Origin: CAYGYG01 sp964354155
GTDB taxonomy: Bacteria > Hydrothermota > Tepidihabitantia > SM23-42 > CAYGYG01
Length of the DNA: 64,000 bases
Reading direction: 5' to 3'
Assembly: GCA_964354155.1 (NCBI GenBank)
Contig: CAYGYG010000004.1
Location: 62,001-126,000 of the forward strand
How positions within the stretch are numbered: position 1 is the stretch's first letter; each line of letters begins with the position of its first letter. A program made the position numbers and the translations under genes. This document shows positions 40,907-48,477 of the stretch, piece by piece. A model generated the notes under the pieces. It searched no databases. It was given only the letters and a program-made list of their open reading frames with translations, and was not told where the DNA came from.

Positions 40907-42308
40907 AAAACCTCCCGCGGATCTGAAATCTCGCCCCGAATCGCCGAGTAGGCCGCCGTGGCCGGCGAACCCAGATACACGAATCCCTCGGGATTGCCCA
41001 TCCGGCCTTTGAAGTTTCGGTTCGCGGTCGAAAGGCNNNNNNNNNNNNNNNNNNNNNNNNNNNNNNNNNNNNNNNNNNNNNNNNNNNNNNNNNNNNNNNN
41101 NNNNNNNNNNNNNNNNNNNNNNNNNNNNNNNNNNNNAATCCCTCGGGATTGCCCATCCGGCCTTTGAAGTTTCGGTTCGCGGTCGAAAGGCAGGCCTCGC
41201 CGTCACCGAGAATGCCCTCGTGCACGCCGACACACGGTCCGCACCCCGGGCTGATGACCGCCGCCCCGGCCTCCACCAAAATTTCGAGAAGACCGTGGCG
41301 CAGGGCTTCAAGGTAGACCTTGCGGGATGCAGGGCAGACTATGAGCCGCGTGTCCGGATGACGTTTGTGCCCTTCCAGTATCTTGGCCGCGACTTGCAGG
41401 TCCTCGAGTCGCCCGTTGGTGCACGTGCCGATGAAAACCTGGTGAATCTTGATGCCCTTGGCCTGGTCGATTGGCTTGGTGTTATCGACCGTATGCGGAA
41501 AGGCCACCTGGGGCACCAAGTCACCGGCCTCGATCTTTATGACCCTCTCGTAGGCCGCATCCTTGTCCGCTTCAATCGGCCGGAAATCCCCGGGCCGGCC
41601 CATCTGCTTCAAGTAGTCTTTCGTCACATCATCGGAGGCGACCAGGCCGACTTTGGCGCCGGCCTCGACCGCCATGTTCGAGAGAACCAGCCTTGAGGAC
41701 AGCGACATGTTTTTGATCGTCTCACCGCCGAACTCGAGTGACTTATAGGTTGCGCCGTCCGCCCCGATCTTGCCGATAAGATACAGTATCAGGTCTTTGG
41801 AAAAGACGCCCTTCTTGAACTTGCCGCTGACTTGGATTCGGAAAGTCTCCGGCACTTTGAACCAGGTCCTGCCCAGCGCCATGCCGACGGCCACGTCGGT
41901 TGAGCCCATACCGGTGGCAAAAGCACCCAAGGCGCCGGAAGTGACGGAATGCGAGTCGGCCCCGATCACCACGTCCCCGGGCCGGGCATATGATTCCACC
42001 AGACGCTGGTGAATTACGCCGTCCCCGACATCGGAAACAATCGCGCCGGTCTTGCGGCAGAATTCTCTGATTGTCTTGTGATCGTTGGAAAGCTCTTTCC
42101 TGGGGCTGGGCGAGGCGTGGTCGATGAAGAGTATCGACCTTTCCGCTTTTATCTTCCCGATCCCCATCTGGGTCATCTGCCTGACACCGAGCGGCCCGGT
42201 CCCATCCTGGAAAGCCGCCACGTCAACTTTGGCCAGGATCAAGTGCCCGGCCTTTGCTGCGCCGCCGCACTTTTCATCAAGGATCTTCTCGGCCAAGGTC
42301 TTGCCCAT
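40903..42308 (-). CDS. Aconitase/isopropylmalate-isomerase family, large subunit (interrupted by assembly gap)
   Basis: The Fe-S hydro-lyase subunit starts at ATG 42308 (AAGGAGG upstream). Motifs in order are DHASPSP, GADSHSVTSGALGAFATGMGSTD, FIGTCTNGRLEDL (first cluster cysteine), SPGCGPCVGVHEG (second and third cysteines), and RNFKGRMGNPEG. A 100-N gap (41037-41136) is flanked by two identical 55-bp copies. Removing the gap and one copy gives an uninterrupted 1251-nt frame (416 codons plus stop) ending GEISDPREVL at TGA 40903, overlapping the small-subunit ATG. That is the usual LeuC2-type length and end. Confidence 0.88.
40982..41036. repeat. 55-bp exact repeat left of the N gap
   Basis: These 55 bp recur without a mismatch at 41137-41191, directly across the run of Ns. 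They encode the conserved RNFKGRMGNPEG region, so a true genomic duplication there is unlikely; this is an unmerged contig overlap. Confidence 0.9.
41037..41136. other. Scaffold gap of exactly 100 N
   Basis: The round length is the conventional size for a gap of unknown length. The flanking identical 55-bp ends show that the two contigs actually overlap, so probably no sequence is missing. Confidence 0.95.
41137..41191. repeat. 55-bp exact repeat right of the N gap
   Basis: Identical to 40982-41036. See the large-subunit gene. Confidence 0.9.
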
Positions 42309-42442
42309 AGCTAAACCTCCTTACTGCAAGCCCGAAGCTGTCCTATGCCGGCTTCCGCCTTCAGCGAAGAGCATAGAAAACTTCATTCCCAACAAAAATC
42401 GAAATGACGTATGATAGGATTCGAATGTCGTGGCAATTGACC

Positions 42443-42501
42443 AGTGCCCCTCGGAGAAGGTGAATATTACGCTACGCGCACCTACTAGTTGGCGGGGCAC
42501 T
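42443..42501 (-). promoter_or_regulatory. Structured leader of the hydro-lyase/isocitrate dehydrogenase operon
   Basis: In the ~240-nt transcript leader, arms AGTGCCCC (42501-42494 on the minus strand) and GGGGCACT (42450-42443) pair perfectly and enclose a smaller AGGTG/CACCT stem (42483-42479 with 42462-42458). I do not recognise a known riboswitch class. Conserved structure would suggest metabolite or protein control of this operon. Confidence 0.4.
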
Positions 42502-42555
42502 AGCCAAGTATTAAGGACGGCGAATACCACTCATACCGATGCTTAAGACTACCTT

Positions 42556-42583
42556 ATTATCGAGGGATTTCACCGAAAGTCAA
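42556..42583 (-). promoter_or_regulatory. Promoter of the hydro-lyase operon
   Basis: Minus-strand TTGACT (42583-42578) and GATAAT (42561-42556) are 16 bp apart. It lies back-to-back with the rightward GNAT promoter at 42610-42637. Confidence 0.65.
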
Positions 42584-42609
42584 GTCGAGATTTCGGATCC
42601 ACGGCGCTC

Positions 42610-42637
42610 TTGACAGGTGCTCAAAACGACGTAGAGT
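42610..42637 (+). promoter_or_regulatory. Leaderless-type promoter of the GNAT gene
   Basis: TTGACA (42610) and TAGAGT (42632) have a 16-bp spacer. The -10 box ends 6 nt before GTG 42644, and no ribosome-binding site is present. Confidence 0.65.
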
Positions 42638-42643
42638 GATCGT

Positions 42644-43549
42644 GTGGAAATTCGATTCTTGAGGCCCGGCGAGGACGCTCAATGGTTTGAATGCCTGGGC
42701 GAGGCCGGAGCCGGGCTGACCCGCGACCCGGACTTCGACCCGCGATGCCACATCGTCGCTGAAGAAGGCGGCCGTTTCATCGGCGGCATGGAACTGGCCC
42801 TGGAGCCCCCTTTGGTCGCGGTGCTGCTCAATCCCACGATTCGTACAAGTATCGCACCGGGCGCGGTACTGAAAGGCCTGGTTGACCGCGGTCTCGCCGT
42901 TGCCCGTGAAGCGCGTTTACCGAAAGTCCGTCTCATGGTCTTCGGATCGAATCCCGGTCAGGGTGAGTTGGGCCGGTCCCTGCCCGCGATTGGCTTCAGT
43001 CTTGCGATGACGAAACGCGTCTATCGGCTCGTGCTGCCGTGCGCCGTGCCGAGGCCGGGACGGCTCGACGAGATCCGGTTTGAGTCGCTTCACAATCTCG
43101 GGCAGGAACGCTTCGCCGAGATCTACACGCAGGCATTTGTCCCCGAGACTAGCGTGGAACAGATCTCCGCCGCGGAAGACTTTACCGAAATCAAAAGCTT
43201 CGCGGTCAATACCGGCGCCTTTGACCCTAATACGTGGTTTGCTGCCTTCGTCCAAAACCAACCGATCGGTATCACCATGCCTCAGCGTCACGACCGCGCG
43301 AATATGACGGGCAGCAATTTCTATCTTGGGATCGTTGCCGGCGAGCGCGGCAAAGGCTTTGGATCAGCCCTGCACTACTACGCCGTCCAGAAACTGCTTG
43401 AGTGGAAGGTCAGAACCGTGATCGGTTCCACCGGCGTTACCAATGAACCCATGGCGCGCATCTTCACCGCCTTCGGCTACGAACCGGCATTCCTCCAGGA
43501 TATCTACTACTACCGGGGCCGACCGGAAATCCCAATATCGAAATACTAA
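42644..43549 (+). CDS. GNAT-family N-acetyltransferase
   Basis: The 301-residue protein starts at GTG 42644. Its length and layout suggest a two-lobed GNAT protein: an N-terminal lobe (~1-130) lacking a clear acetyl-CoA loop, and a C-terminal lobe. The latter has IVAGERGKGFGSALHYYAVQ (~residues 228-247) containing the acetyl-CoA loop RGKGFG, then STGVTNEPMARIFTAFGYEP, the usual end of the fold. It should acetylate an amine on a small molecule or protein; the substrate is unknown. It is divergent from the hydro-lyase operon and appears to be made from a leaderless mRNA. Confidence 0.8.
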   Translation: MEIRFLRPGEDAQWFECLGEAGAGLTRDPDFDPRCHIVAEEGGRFIGGMELALEPPLVAVLLNPTIRTSIAPGAVLKGLVDRGLAVAREARLPKVRLMVFGSNPGQGELGRSLPAIGFSLAMTKRVYRLVLPCAVPRPGRLDEIRFESLHNLGQERFAEIYTQAFVPETSVEQISAAEDFTEIKSFAVNTGAFDPNTWFAAFVQNQPIGITMPQRHDRANMTGSNFYLGIVAGERGKGFGSALHYYAVQKLLEWKVRTVIGSTGVTNEPMARIFTAFGYEPAFLQDIYYYRGRPEIPISKY

Positions 43550-43590
43550 ATACCGTCTCGTGCCTGAGACTCTGTCGCATCTCGACATGA

Positions 43591-43690
43591 GGCATAAACA
43601 ATTTCTAAATCCCAATATTCAAACTGTAGTGTACTGTTTGGGACATTAGGATTTGTTATTTGTTTATGATTTAGAGATTAGGATTTAGGA
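43591..43690. repeat. A/T-rich direct-repeat spacer
   Basis: Words such as TAAATCCCAATATTCAAAC and GATTTAGAGATTAGGATTTAGGATTTG are typical of degenerate intergenic repeats and are not coding. The gap 43550-43820 contains no other gene. Confidence 0.45.
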
Positions 43691-43703
43691 TTTGACTGTA
43701 ACG

Positions 43704-43729
43704 TAGGGCGGCATTTTATATCCCGCCGA
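43704..43729. repeat. GTAGGG-family inverted repeat
   Basis: GTAGGGCGG and CCGCC arms surround an A/T-rich loop, similar in layout to 13813-13832 and 17138-17158. Confidence 0.45.
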
Positions 43730-43803
43730 CCCTTCGGCCGCCAGCTCCCGATGGGGCTCAATTCACGCTACTGACCACTAGTCCCAGCGCCGAGACGAAT
43801 CTC

Positions 43804-43831
43804 TTGACAACCTCCGGACCATGAATATAAT
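43804..43831 (+). promoter_or_regulatory. Leaderless-type promoter of the Fe-S protein gene
   Basis: TTGACA (43804) and TATAAT (43826), both perfect, have a 16-bp spacer. The -10 box ends 7 nt before ATG 43839; an ATG at 43821 lies upstream of the -10 and cannot be the start of this transcript. Confidence 0.75.
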
Positions 43832-43838
43832 TCACGGC

Positions 43839-44444
43839 ATGAGGAAACCAAAACTACGCGAACTTGGTGAGGCCATCCGGGCACTTTTCTTGGGGCCATT
43901 TACCAGCCGCTTTCCCCATGCCCCCTCTCCGGCCGCGCCCAATTTCCGCGGCAAGATTGAGTTCGACTTCGAAAAATGCATCATGTGCGGTGCCTGCGTC
44001 GAGGTCTGCCCGGCCAATGCCCGTGCCCTGGCCGATGACGTCGAGAAAAGATTGCGCAAGAACATCCACTACCAGGAAAAGTGTGTCTACTGCGGACAGT
44101 GCGTGACCTACTGCACGACCAAGGAAGGCATCAGGCACACCCAGGAGTACGACCTTGCCCAGGTCACCACCGAAGGTTATGAAAACGCGATTGAAAAGGA
44201 GCTTGTGCTCTGCGAGATCTGCGGCGGAGTCATAACCGCGCGGGACCACTTGCGCTGGATCGCGCACCGGGTGGGCGAACTGGCCTACGCCAATCCGACC
44301 CTGTCGCTCGTGCTGGCTCAAGACTTAAGCGATGAGTCGGTCCCTTCGCGCGGTAACACCGGGGCATACCGGTCCGACCAGCAGCGCTTTCTTTGCCCGG
44401 CTTGCCGCCGGTCGGTCTATCTGAACGAAGTCTGGGGATATTGA
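43839..44444 (+). CDS. Ferredoxin-like 2[4Fe-4S] protein with C-terminal CxxC pairs
   Basis: The start is ATG 43839, set by the promoter just upstream. The 201-residue protein has two 4Fe-4S motifs: CIMCGACVEVCP (~residues 47-58) and CVYCGQCVTYC (~85-95). The last ~80 residues carry two CxxC pairs (CEICGG, CPACRR) that could form a zinc ribbon or a further metal site. The N-terminus (LGEAIRALFLGPFTSRFP) and layout resemble the electron-transfer Fe-S subunit of membrane-bound group 4 [NiFe] hydrogenase/Complex I-like assemblies (HycF/MbhN/EhbN type). No other such subunit is nearby, so its partner is unknown. Confidence 0.72.
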   Translation: MRKPKLRELGEAIRALFLGPFTSRFPHAPSPAAPNFRGKIEFDFEKCIMCGACVEVCPANARALADDVEKRLRKNIHYQEKCVYCGQCVTYCTTKEGIRHTQEYDLAQVTTEGYENAIEKELVLCEICGGVITARDHLRWIAHRVGELAYANPTLSLVLAQDLSDESVPSRGNTGAYRSDQQRFLCPACRRSVYLNEVWGY

Positions 44445-44474
44445 GGAACAACCTTTTTTTGTAGGGAGGATACT

Positions 44475-46109
44475 ATGAGGGTTCTTGGATTGATTCTTTC
44501 CTGTTGCGGCTTCTTGTCGGCAAACACCGCCTTGGGTCAGCCCGAGCCATTTGACACATCTGAAATCCGGTATGACGACGGGGGTGCCGAAACCTGGTAT
44601 ACGCCCGGTTGGGACAATAACGACAAAGCTGCGGTCCGTTTCTCTTCGCCGGTACTCGTTCCGCCCTGCCGGATTCTCCGGGCCCGCATCATGTTTGACC
44701 AGGCCGGCACCATCGGCTACGTCCTGCTCTGCCGCGGGAGTTTTTCCGAGCCGGACACAACCCCGGGCGGGGTCTATCAGCGTATCGATAATGTGAGCAC
44801 GGCGGCCCAACCGGCCTGGACCATCGTCAACTTCGACTCGAATCTCTGCCGTATCAACACCCAGTATACCTGGCTCGTGATGTGCTGGCCGAACAGCTCC
44901 GGCGGCCCGGGAATCGGGGGTGACCAAAGCTTCCCGATCAACAACAACTCGGCGTGGTATTCTGAGGATTTCGGGTGGATCACCCTCACCAACATGGATC
45001 TGCTGATGCGGATTCTGGCAAGCCGGCCGAACTACGACGTGACGCCGGTTTCGGTCGATCGTCCCGGAACCGGAGTCTGGGTTGATACGTCATACGAAGT
45101 GCGGGCGACAATCAGGAACCAGGGCCTCTACCCCGCTTCCTATCCGGTTTACTGCTATATAAGACGAGCCGACACATTCCCGGTCTTCACCGACACTTAT
45201 CAAGTGACGAATCACGCGGCCGGTACAAACCTTCAGATTGCCTTCAGCCCTAACTGGATGCCGCAGGTCTATGACGGCCGGTTCACCGTAACCATTCGCA
45301 CCGACTTGTCGAATGATTATGACCGGACCAACGACTCACTGGGCGTTCGGATCTTCTCGTACGGGCCGGGTGAAATTGCCTATGATGATTTCGTTCCCGA
45401 GACATGGCGCGTGGTCGGACTGCCTACCGACTCAAACCATTATCTTGCCGTGAAGTTCACTCCCTATCTCACTCTTGCCGACTACGTCCGATTCCGCATC
45501 TATGTCAATTCAACCGCCGCACTGAAGAACGTCAAGCTCTGCCCTGACTCATCGGGCCGGCCCAATCTACTTCGTCCTCATATGATGTGGAACAACCTCC
45601 AAGCGCCGACTGCGCCCGGCTGGATCGACGTTTCTTTCTTGGTTGGATCTCCGGCCGGTGACCAATGGCTGACCGCCAATTATCACTCGGCCGGGTCCGG
45701 GCCTTCGATCGGAGCCGATACGACCGCCCCAATCAACGGCCGTTCGTACTTCTCATCTAACGCCGGTGCCACCTGGACTCAAATCGCCAATCAGGACCTC
45801 GTGATGCGGGTCTTCCATCGCTCCGGCGGCGCGGTGGCCGAAGCGGCCCGCGCGGCAAGAAGCCGGATCGTCGTGTCCGGCAACCCGGTGCGCGGTGCAT
45901 TTCGCGTCGCCGCCCCGACCGATGACTTCCGCATTTCTTTCTACGACATTGCCGGGACCAAGCTGAGGGAAATAGAATCAGTGGGCCGTACCGGCATCGG
46001 CTGGGACTTCCGCAATGCCGGCAATCGGCGGCTGCCGGCCGGCGTTTACTTCTACAAGATAGTACTTGACCGGCAGACCATAACCGGTAAGATAGTGAAG
46101 ATCAAATAG
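44475..46109 (+). CDS. T9SS-sorted surface protein with two similar beta modules
   Basis: The 544-residue protein has a signal peptide (1-21) and then two similar ~150-residue modules: ~30-180 (IRYDDGGAETWY to NMDLLMRILA) and ~295-445 (EIAYDDFVPETWRV to NQDLVMRVFH). A CARDB-like linker domain (~185-285; YEVRATIRNQGLYPASYPV) separates them. The end is a T9SS sorting domain (FRISFYDIAGTKLREIESVG, AGVYFYKIVLDRQTITGKIVKIK). AGGGAGG precedes the ATG. It is probably an adhesin or other surface protein; no catalytic site is seen. Confidence 0.8.
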   Translation: MRVLGLILSCCGFLSANTALGQPEPFDTSEIRYDDGGAETWYTPGWDNNDKAAVRFSSPVLVPPCRILRARIMFDQAGTIGYVLLCRGSFSEPDTTPGGVYQRIDNVSTAAQPAWTIVNFDSNLCRINTQYTWLVMCWPNSSGGPGIGGDQSFPINNNSAWYSEDFGWITLTNMDLLMRILASRPNYDVTPVSVDRPGTGVWVDTSYEVRATIRNQGLYPASYPVYCYIRRADTFPVFTDTYQVTNHAAGTNLQIAFSPNWMPQVYDGRFTVTIRTDLSNDYDRTNDSLGVRIFSYGPGEIAYDDFVPETWRVVGLPTDSNHYLAVKFTPYLTLADYVRFRIYVNSTAALKNVKLCPDSSGRPNLLRPHMMWNNLQAPTAPGWIDVSFLVGSPAGDQWLTANYHSAGSGPSIGADTTAPINGRSYFSSNAGATWTQIANQDLVMRVFHRSGGAVAEAARAARSRIVVSGNPVRGAFRVAAPTDDFRISFYDIAGTKLREIESVGRTGIGWDFRNAGNRRLPAGVYFYKIVLDRQTITGKIVKIK

Positions 46110-46175
46110 ACCTTCGGTTCAGCCGGCGGTCGAAATACAGGGTGGTCAGATAAGGGATCAGGCAAGGCTCCTACA

Positions 46176-46559
46176 ATGAAACTGAATAGAATAAAACCCC
46201 TAATGGCTTTTGTGGTTCTGGTTGCCGCCTGCAACCTGCCGGACCAGGGAGGCGGCGCCATCGCGGTTGACGCCGGCGCCGGAACAAACCCGGCCTACTA
46301 CTGGGATGCCGGCGTCTGTTCCCTGACCGTGGCGCGGACTTCCAACACCGCCCGCATCGTATGGGGCGTGACCGCCGGCACGGCCAACAGCATTTTCTCT
46401 CCGTATTTTCACGGCCAGATCAAGACCGGAGTGACCAGGATCGCCAATACCGAGTCGACCTTGACCTGCGGCGTCGGCTACCGGGTCCGCGTTGTGTCGA
46501 ACGACGGCAGCGATGGTTGGACTGATTTCGCGCCGGCAAGCACGGGCGGCGGCGGCTGA
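46176..46559 (+). CDS. Small putative lipoprotein
   Basis: The 127-residue protein has a lipoprotein-type signal (MAFVVLVAAC, Cys at about 19) followed by a small strand-rich domain (CSLTVARTSNTARIVWGVTAGTAN, VGYRVRVVSNDGSDGW) and a Gly-rich end (TGGGG). No family is recognised. It sits 66 nt after the T9SS protein and may be co-expressed. Confidence 0.55.
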   Translation: MKLNRIKPLMAFVVLVAACNLPDQGGGAIAVDAGAGTNPAYYWDAGVCSLTVARTSNTARIVWGVTAGTANSIFSPYFHGQIKTGVTRIANTESTLTCGVGYRVRVVSNDGSDGWTDFAPASTGGGG

Positions 46560-46619
46560 ATGCCCCGGCGTTAGCCAGGCCTGACGGCTGTTGCCATATT
46601 ATACAAATGCATTAGCTAA

Positions 46620-46757
46620 ATTGTCATTCCGAAGAGCGAGATTCCTCGCTTACGCTCGGAACAGTCTCCGCAATCTCAAATCCCCCTATATCCCCCTTTA
46701 CGAAAGGGGGAAGTAAAGGGGGATTGCCTCGCGCCCTATCGGTCGCTCATAATGACA
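46620..46757. repeat. Composite repeat: TGTCATT inverted ends around an AATCCCCC palindrome
   Basis: TGTCATTCCGAAGAGCGA (46622) and its near-complement TCGCTCATAATGACA (46743-46757) bracket an AATCCCCCTATATCCCCC unit (46679-46725). The layout resembles a small MITE-like element into which, or from which, the palindrome spread. The rest of 46560-46864 contains the prmC promoter only. Confidence 0.6.
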
Positions 46758-46831
46758 CGGTCATGACACTTAATGCGTTTGTACTAGTCTTATCACTCTA
46801 ATCGCTAAAGCTTCGGCCGGCCAAAATCATC

Positions 46832-46859
46832 TTGCTATTGCCGGAAGAATCGTTATAAT
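46832..46859 (+). promoter_or_regulatory. Leaderless-type promoter of the prmC operon
   Basis: TTGCTA (46832) and TATAAT (46854) have a 16-bp spacer, and the -10 box ends 5 nt before ATG 46865. Confidence 0.7.
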
Positions 46860-46864
46860 CGACC

Positions 46865-47698
46865 ATGCCGAGAACGAACGAATTGCTGCGCGAACTGACC
46901 CGGATTCACGCGCTCACGACCAGCGAAGCCGAGACGCTCTTGTGCTCTCGTCTCCGGACCGTGCGCCACCGTCTTTATCTTGAGCCGCGCGAAGTACGCG
47001 ACGATCAATACCAGGAGATTCTCCGGCTGGTCAAGCTCCTCAAGAAGAACGTACCGATCCAATACCTGCTGAAGCAAGCCCAATTTCTTGAACACGAGTT
47101 GTATGTTGAAGAAGGCGTCTTCATCCCCAGGCCGGAAACCGAAGGACTCGTCTTTTTGGCCGGCCCGGCGCCCAAAGCGGCACCGGGCGTTATTATCGAC
47201 GTTGGTGTCGGCAGCGGCTGCATCAGCATCGCCCTAGCGCATCTTTTTCCCAATGCCGAGATCTATGGTATCGATATCTCGGACCTTGCCCTCGCCGTTG
47301 CCGCCCGGAACGTAAAGGCGCACGGACTGGACCGAAGGATTCACCTGGTCAAGAGCGACCTGTTCGGGCGTCTTGATCGACGAGTCCGGGCTGATCTTTT
47401 GATCTCAAATCCGCCGTACATCAGGACGGCAGATATCCCCGGCCTGCCGGACTCCGTGCGATCGTTTGAGCCCTGGGCCGCGCTCGACGGAGGCCCTGAC
47501 GGGACCGCCTTCATCCGCCGGCTGCTTGACGGCGCATCCGGGTTTCTCAAGCCCGACTTCCGCATCGCGCTCGAGATCGACCCTGGCACCACCGACCTGC
47601 TCAAGAACCACCTGAACCGCTTGCCGCGCTTTGCCGGCTATCGCTTCGAACGCGATCTGGCCGGTCGCAGCCGTTATCTTGTCATCGATTCGCAATGA
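46865..47698 (+). CDS. prmC: Release factor glutamine methyltransferase
   Basis: The 277-residue SAM-dependent enzyme methylates the GGQ glutamine of release factors. A helical N-terminal domain (~1-95; VPIQYLLKQAQFLEHELYVEEGVFIPRPET) precedes the Rossmann fold with DVGVGSGCISIALAHLFPN (~112) and the substrate-binding NPPYIRTADIPGL (~180). Start ATG 46865 is 5 nt from the -10 box. The stop overlaps nadK by 4 nt, beginning a five-gene overlapping operon. Confidence 0.94.
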   Translation: MPRTNELLRELTRIHALTTSEAETLLCSRLRTVRHRLYLEPREVRDDQYQEILRLVKLLKKNVPIQYLLKQAQFLEHELYVEEGVFIPRPETEGLVFLAGPAPKAAPGVIIDVGVGSGCISIALAHLFPNAEIYGIDISDLALAVAARNVKAHGLDRRIHLVKSDLFGRLDRRVRADLLISNPPYIRTADIPGLPDSVRSFEPWAALDGGPDGTAFIRRLLDGASGFLKPDFRIALEIDPGTTDLLKNHLNRLPRFAGYRFERDLAGRSRYLVIDSQ

Positions 47699-48477
47699 GA
47701 GTCAGAATCTGTCTCAATTTGAGTAAGCCCAAATCCCGGGCCAACCTGAGGCTCATCGATCGGATACTGAAAGCAAGGTGCGTCAAGGTTGTCGGACGGG
47801 GCGAGGATATCGTCCTGGCCTTCGGCGGCGATGGCTCGATCCTCAAAGCGGTCCGGTCGGTTGTACCGAGGAAGACGCCGGTCTTAGGGATCAATACGGG
47901 GGGACTTGGTTTTCTGACCGACATCGGCATTGATGAGCTGGACCGCGTTGTCGGTCACCTGGTACAAGGCAAGTACACGATTGAAGACCGGATGATGCTC
48001 GAGTGCCATATCGGGCGGCGCCGATTTTTCGCTCTCAACGACTTCGTCGTGACGACCAATGTCCCGGGTCGGTCGGTTGAGCTTCTCACCGCAATTGATG
48101 GCGAGTACTTGTGCCGGTTTGTCTCCGACGGCATCATCGTGGCAACGCCGACCGGTTCCACGGCCTATTCGCTGGCCGCTTCCGGACCGATCATCAAGCC
48201 GACGATGCGGGCCATCGTCATTTCCCCGATCTGTCCCCACACCCTGTCGGTGCGCCCACTGGTCCTGGACGAGGACGACGTCTTCGAAGTCCAGGTCGGC
48301 CGTAAGGGTGAAGCAGTGCTGGTCACCGACGGGCAATTGCGGCAGCGCCTCGCCCGCGGCCGGAAAATAGCATTCAAGAAATCAGAGCACCGAGCCTACC
48401 TGGTCAAGGCCCATTCCCACTCCTTCATCGACACCTTAAGGAAGAAAATGAAATGGGGCGGACGGGAGGATGCTTAA
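47695..48477 (+). CDS. nadK: NAD kinase
   Basis: The 260-residue enzyme phosphorylates NAD to NADP. The FGGDGSILKA catalytic loop (~residue 42), GINTGGLGFLTDI and SDGIIVATPTGSTAYSLAASGPI are intact. The start overlaps the prmC stop, and the recN start lies inside its last codons, so expression of the three is coupled. Confidence 0.95.
   Translation: MRVRICLNLSKPKSRANLRLIDRILKARCVKVVGRGEDIVLAFGGDGSILKAVRSVVPRKTPVLGINTGGLGFLTDIGIDELDRVVGHLVQGKYTIEDRMMLECHIGRRRFFALNDFVVTTNVPGRSVELLTAIDGEYLCRFVSDGIIVATPTGSTAYSLAASGPIIKPTMRAIVISPICPHTLSVRPLVLDEDDVFEVQVGRKGEAVLVTDGQLRQRLARGRKIAFKKSEHRAYLVKAHSHSFIDTLRKKMKWGGREDA

Noticed and set aside
40406..41311. A 301-residue protein with a run of unknown residues spanning the N gap
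   Set aside because: It arises from reading through the 100 Ns; only the 166-residue small subunit starting at 40906 is real.
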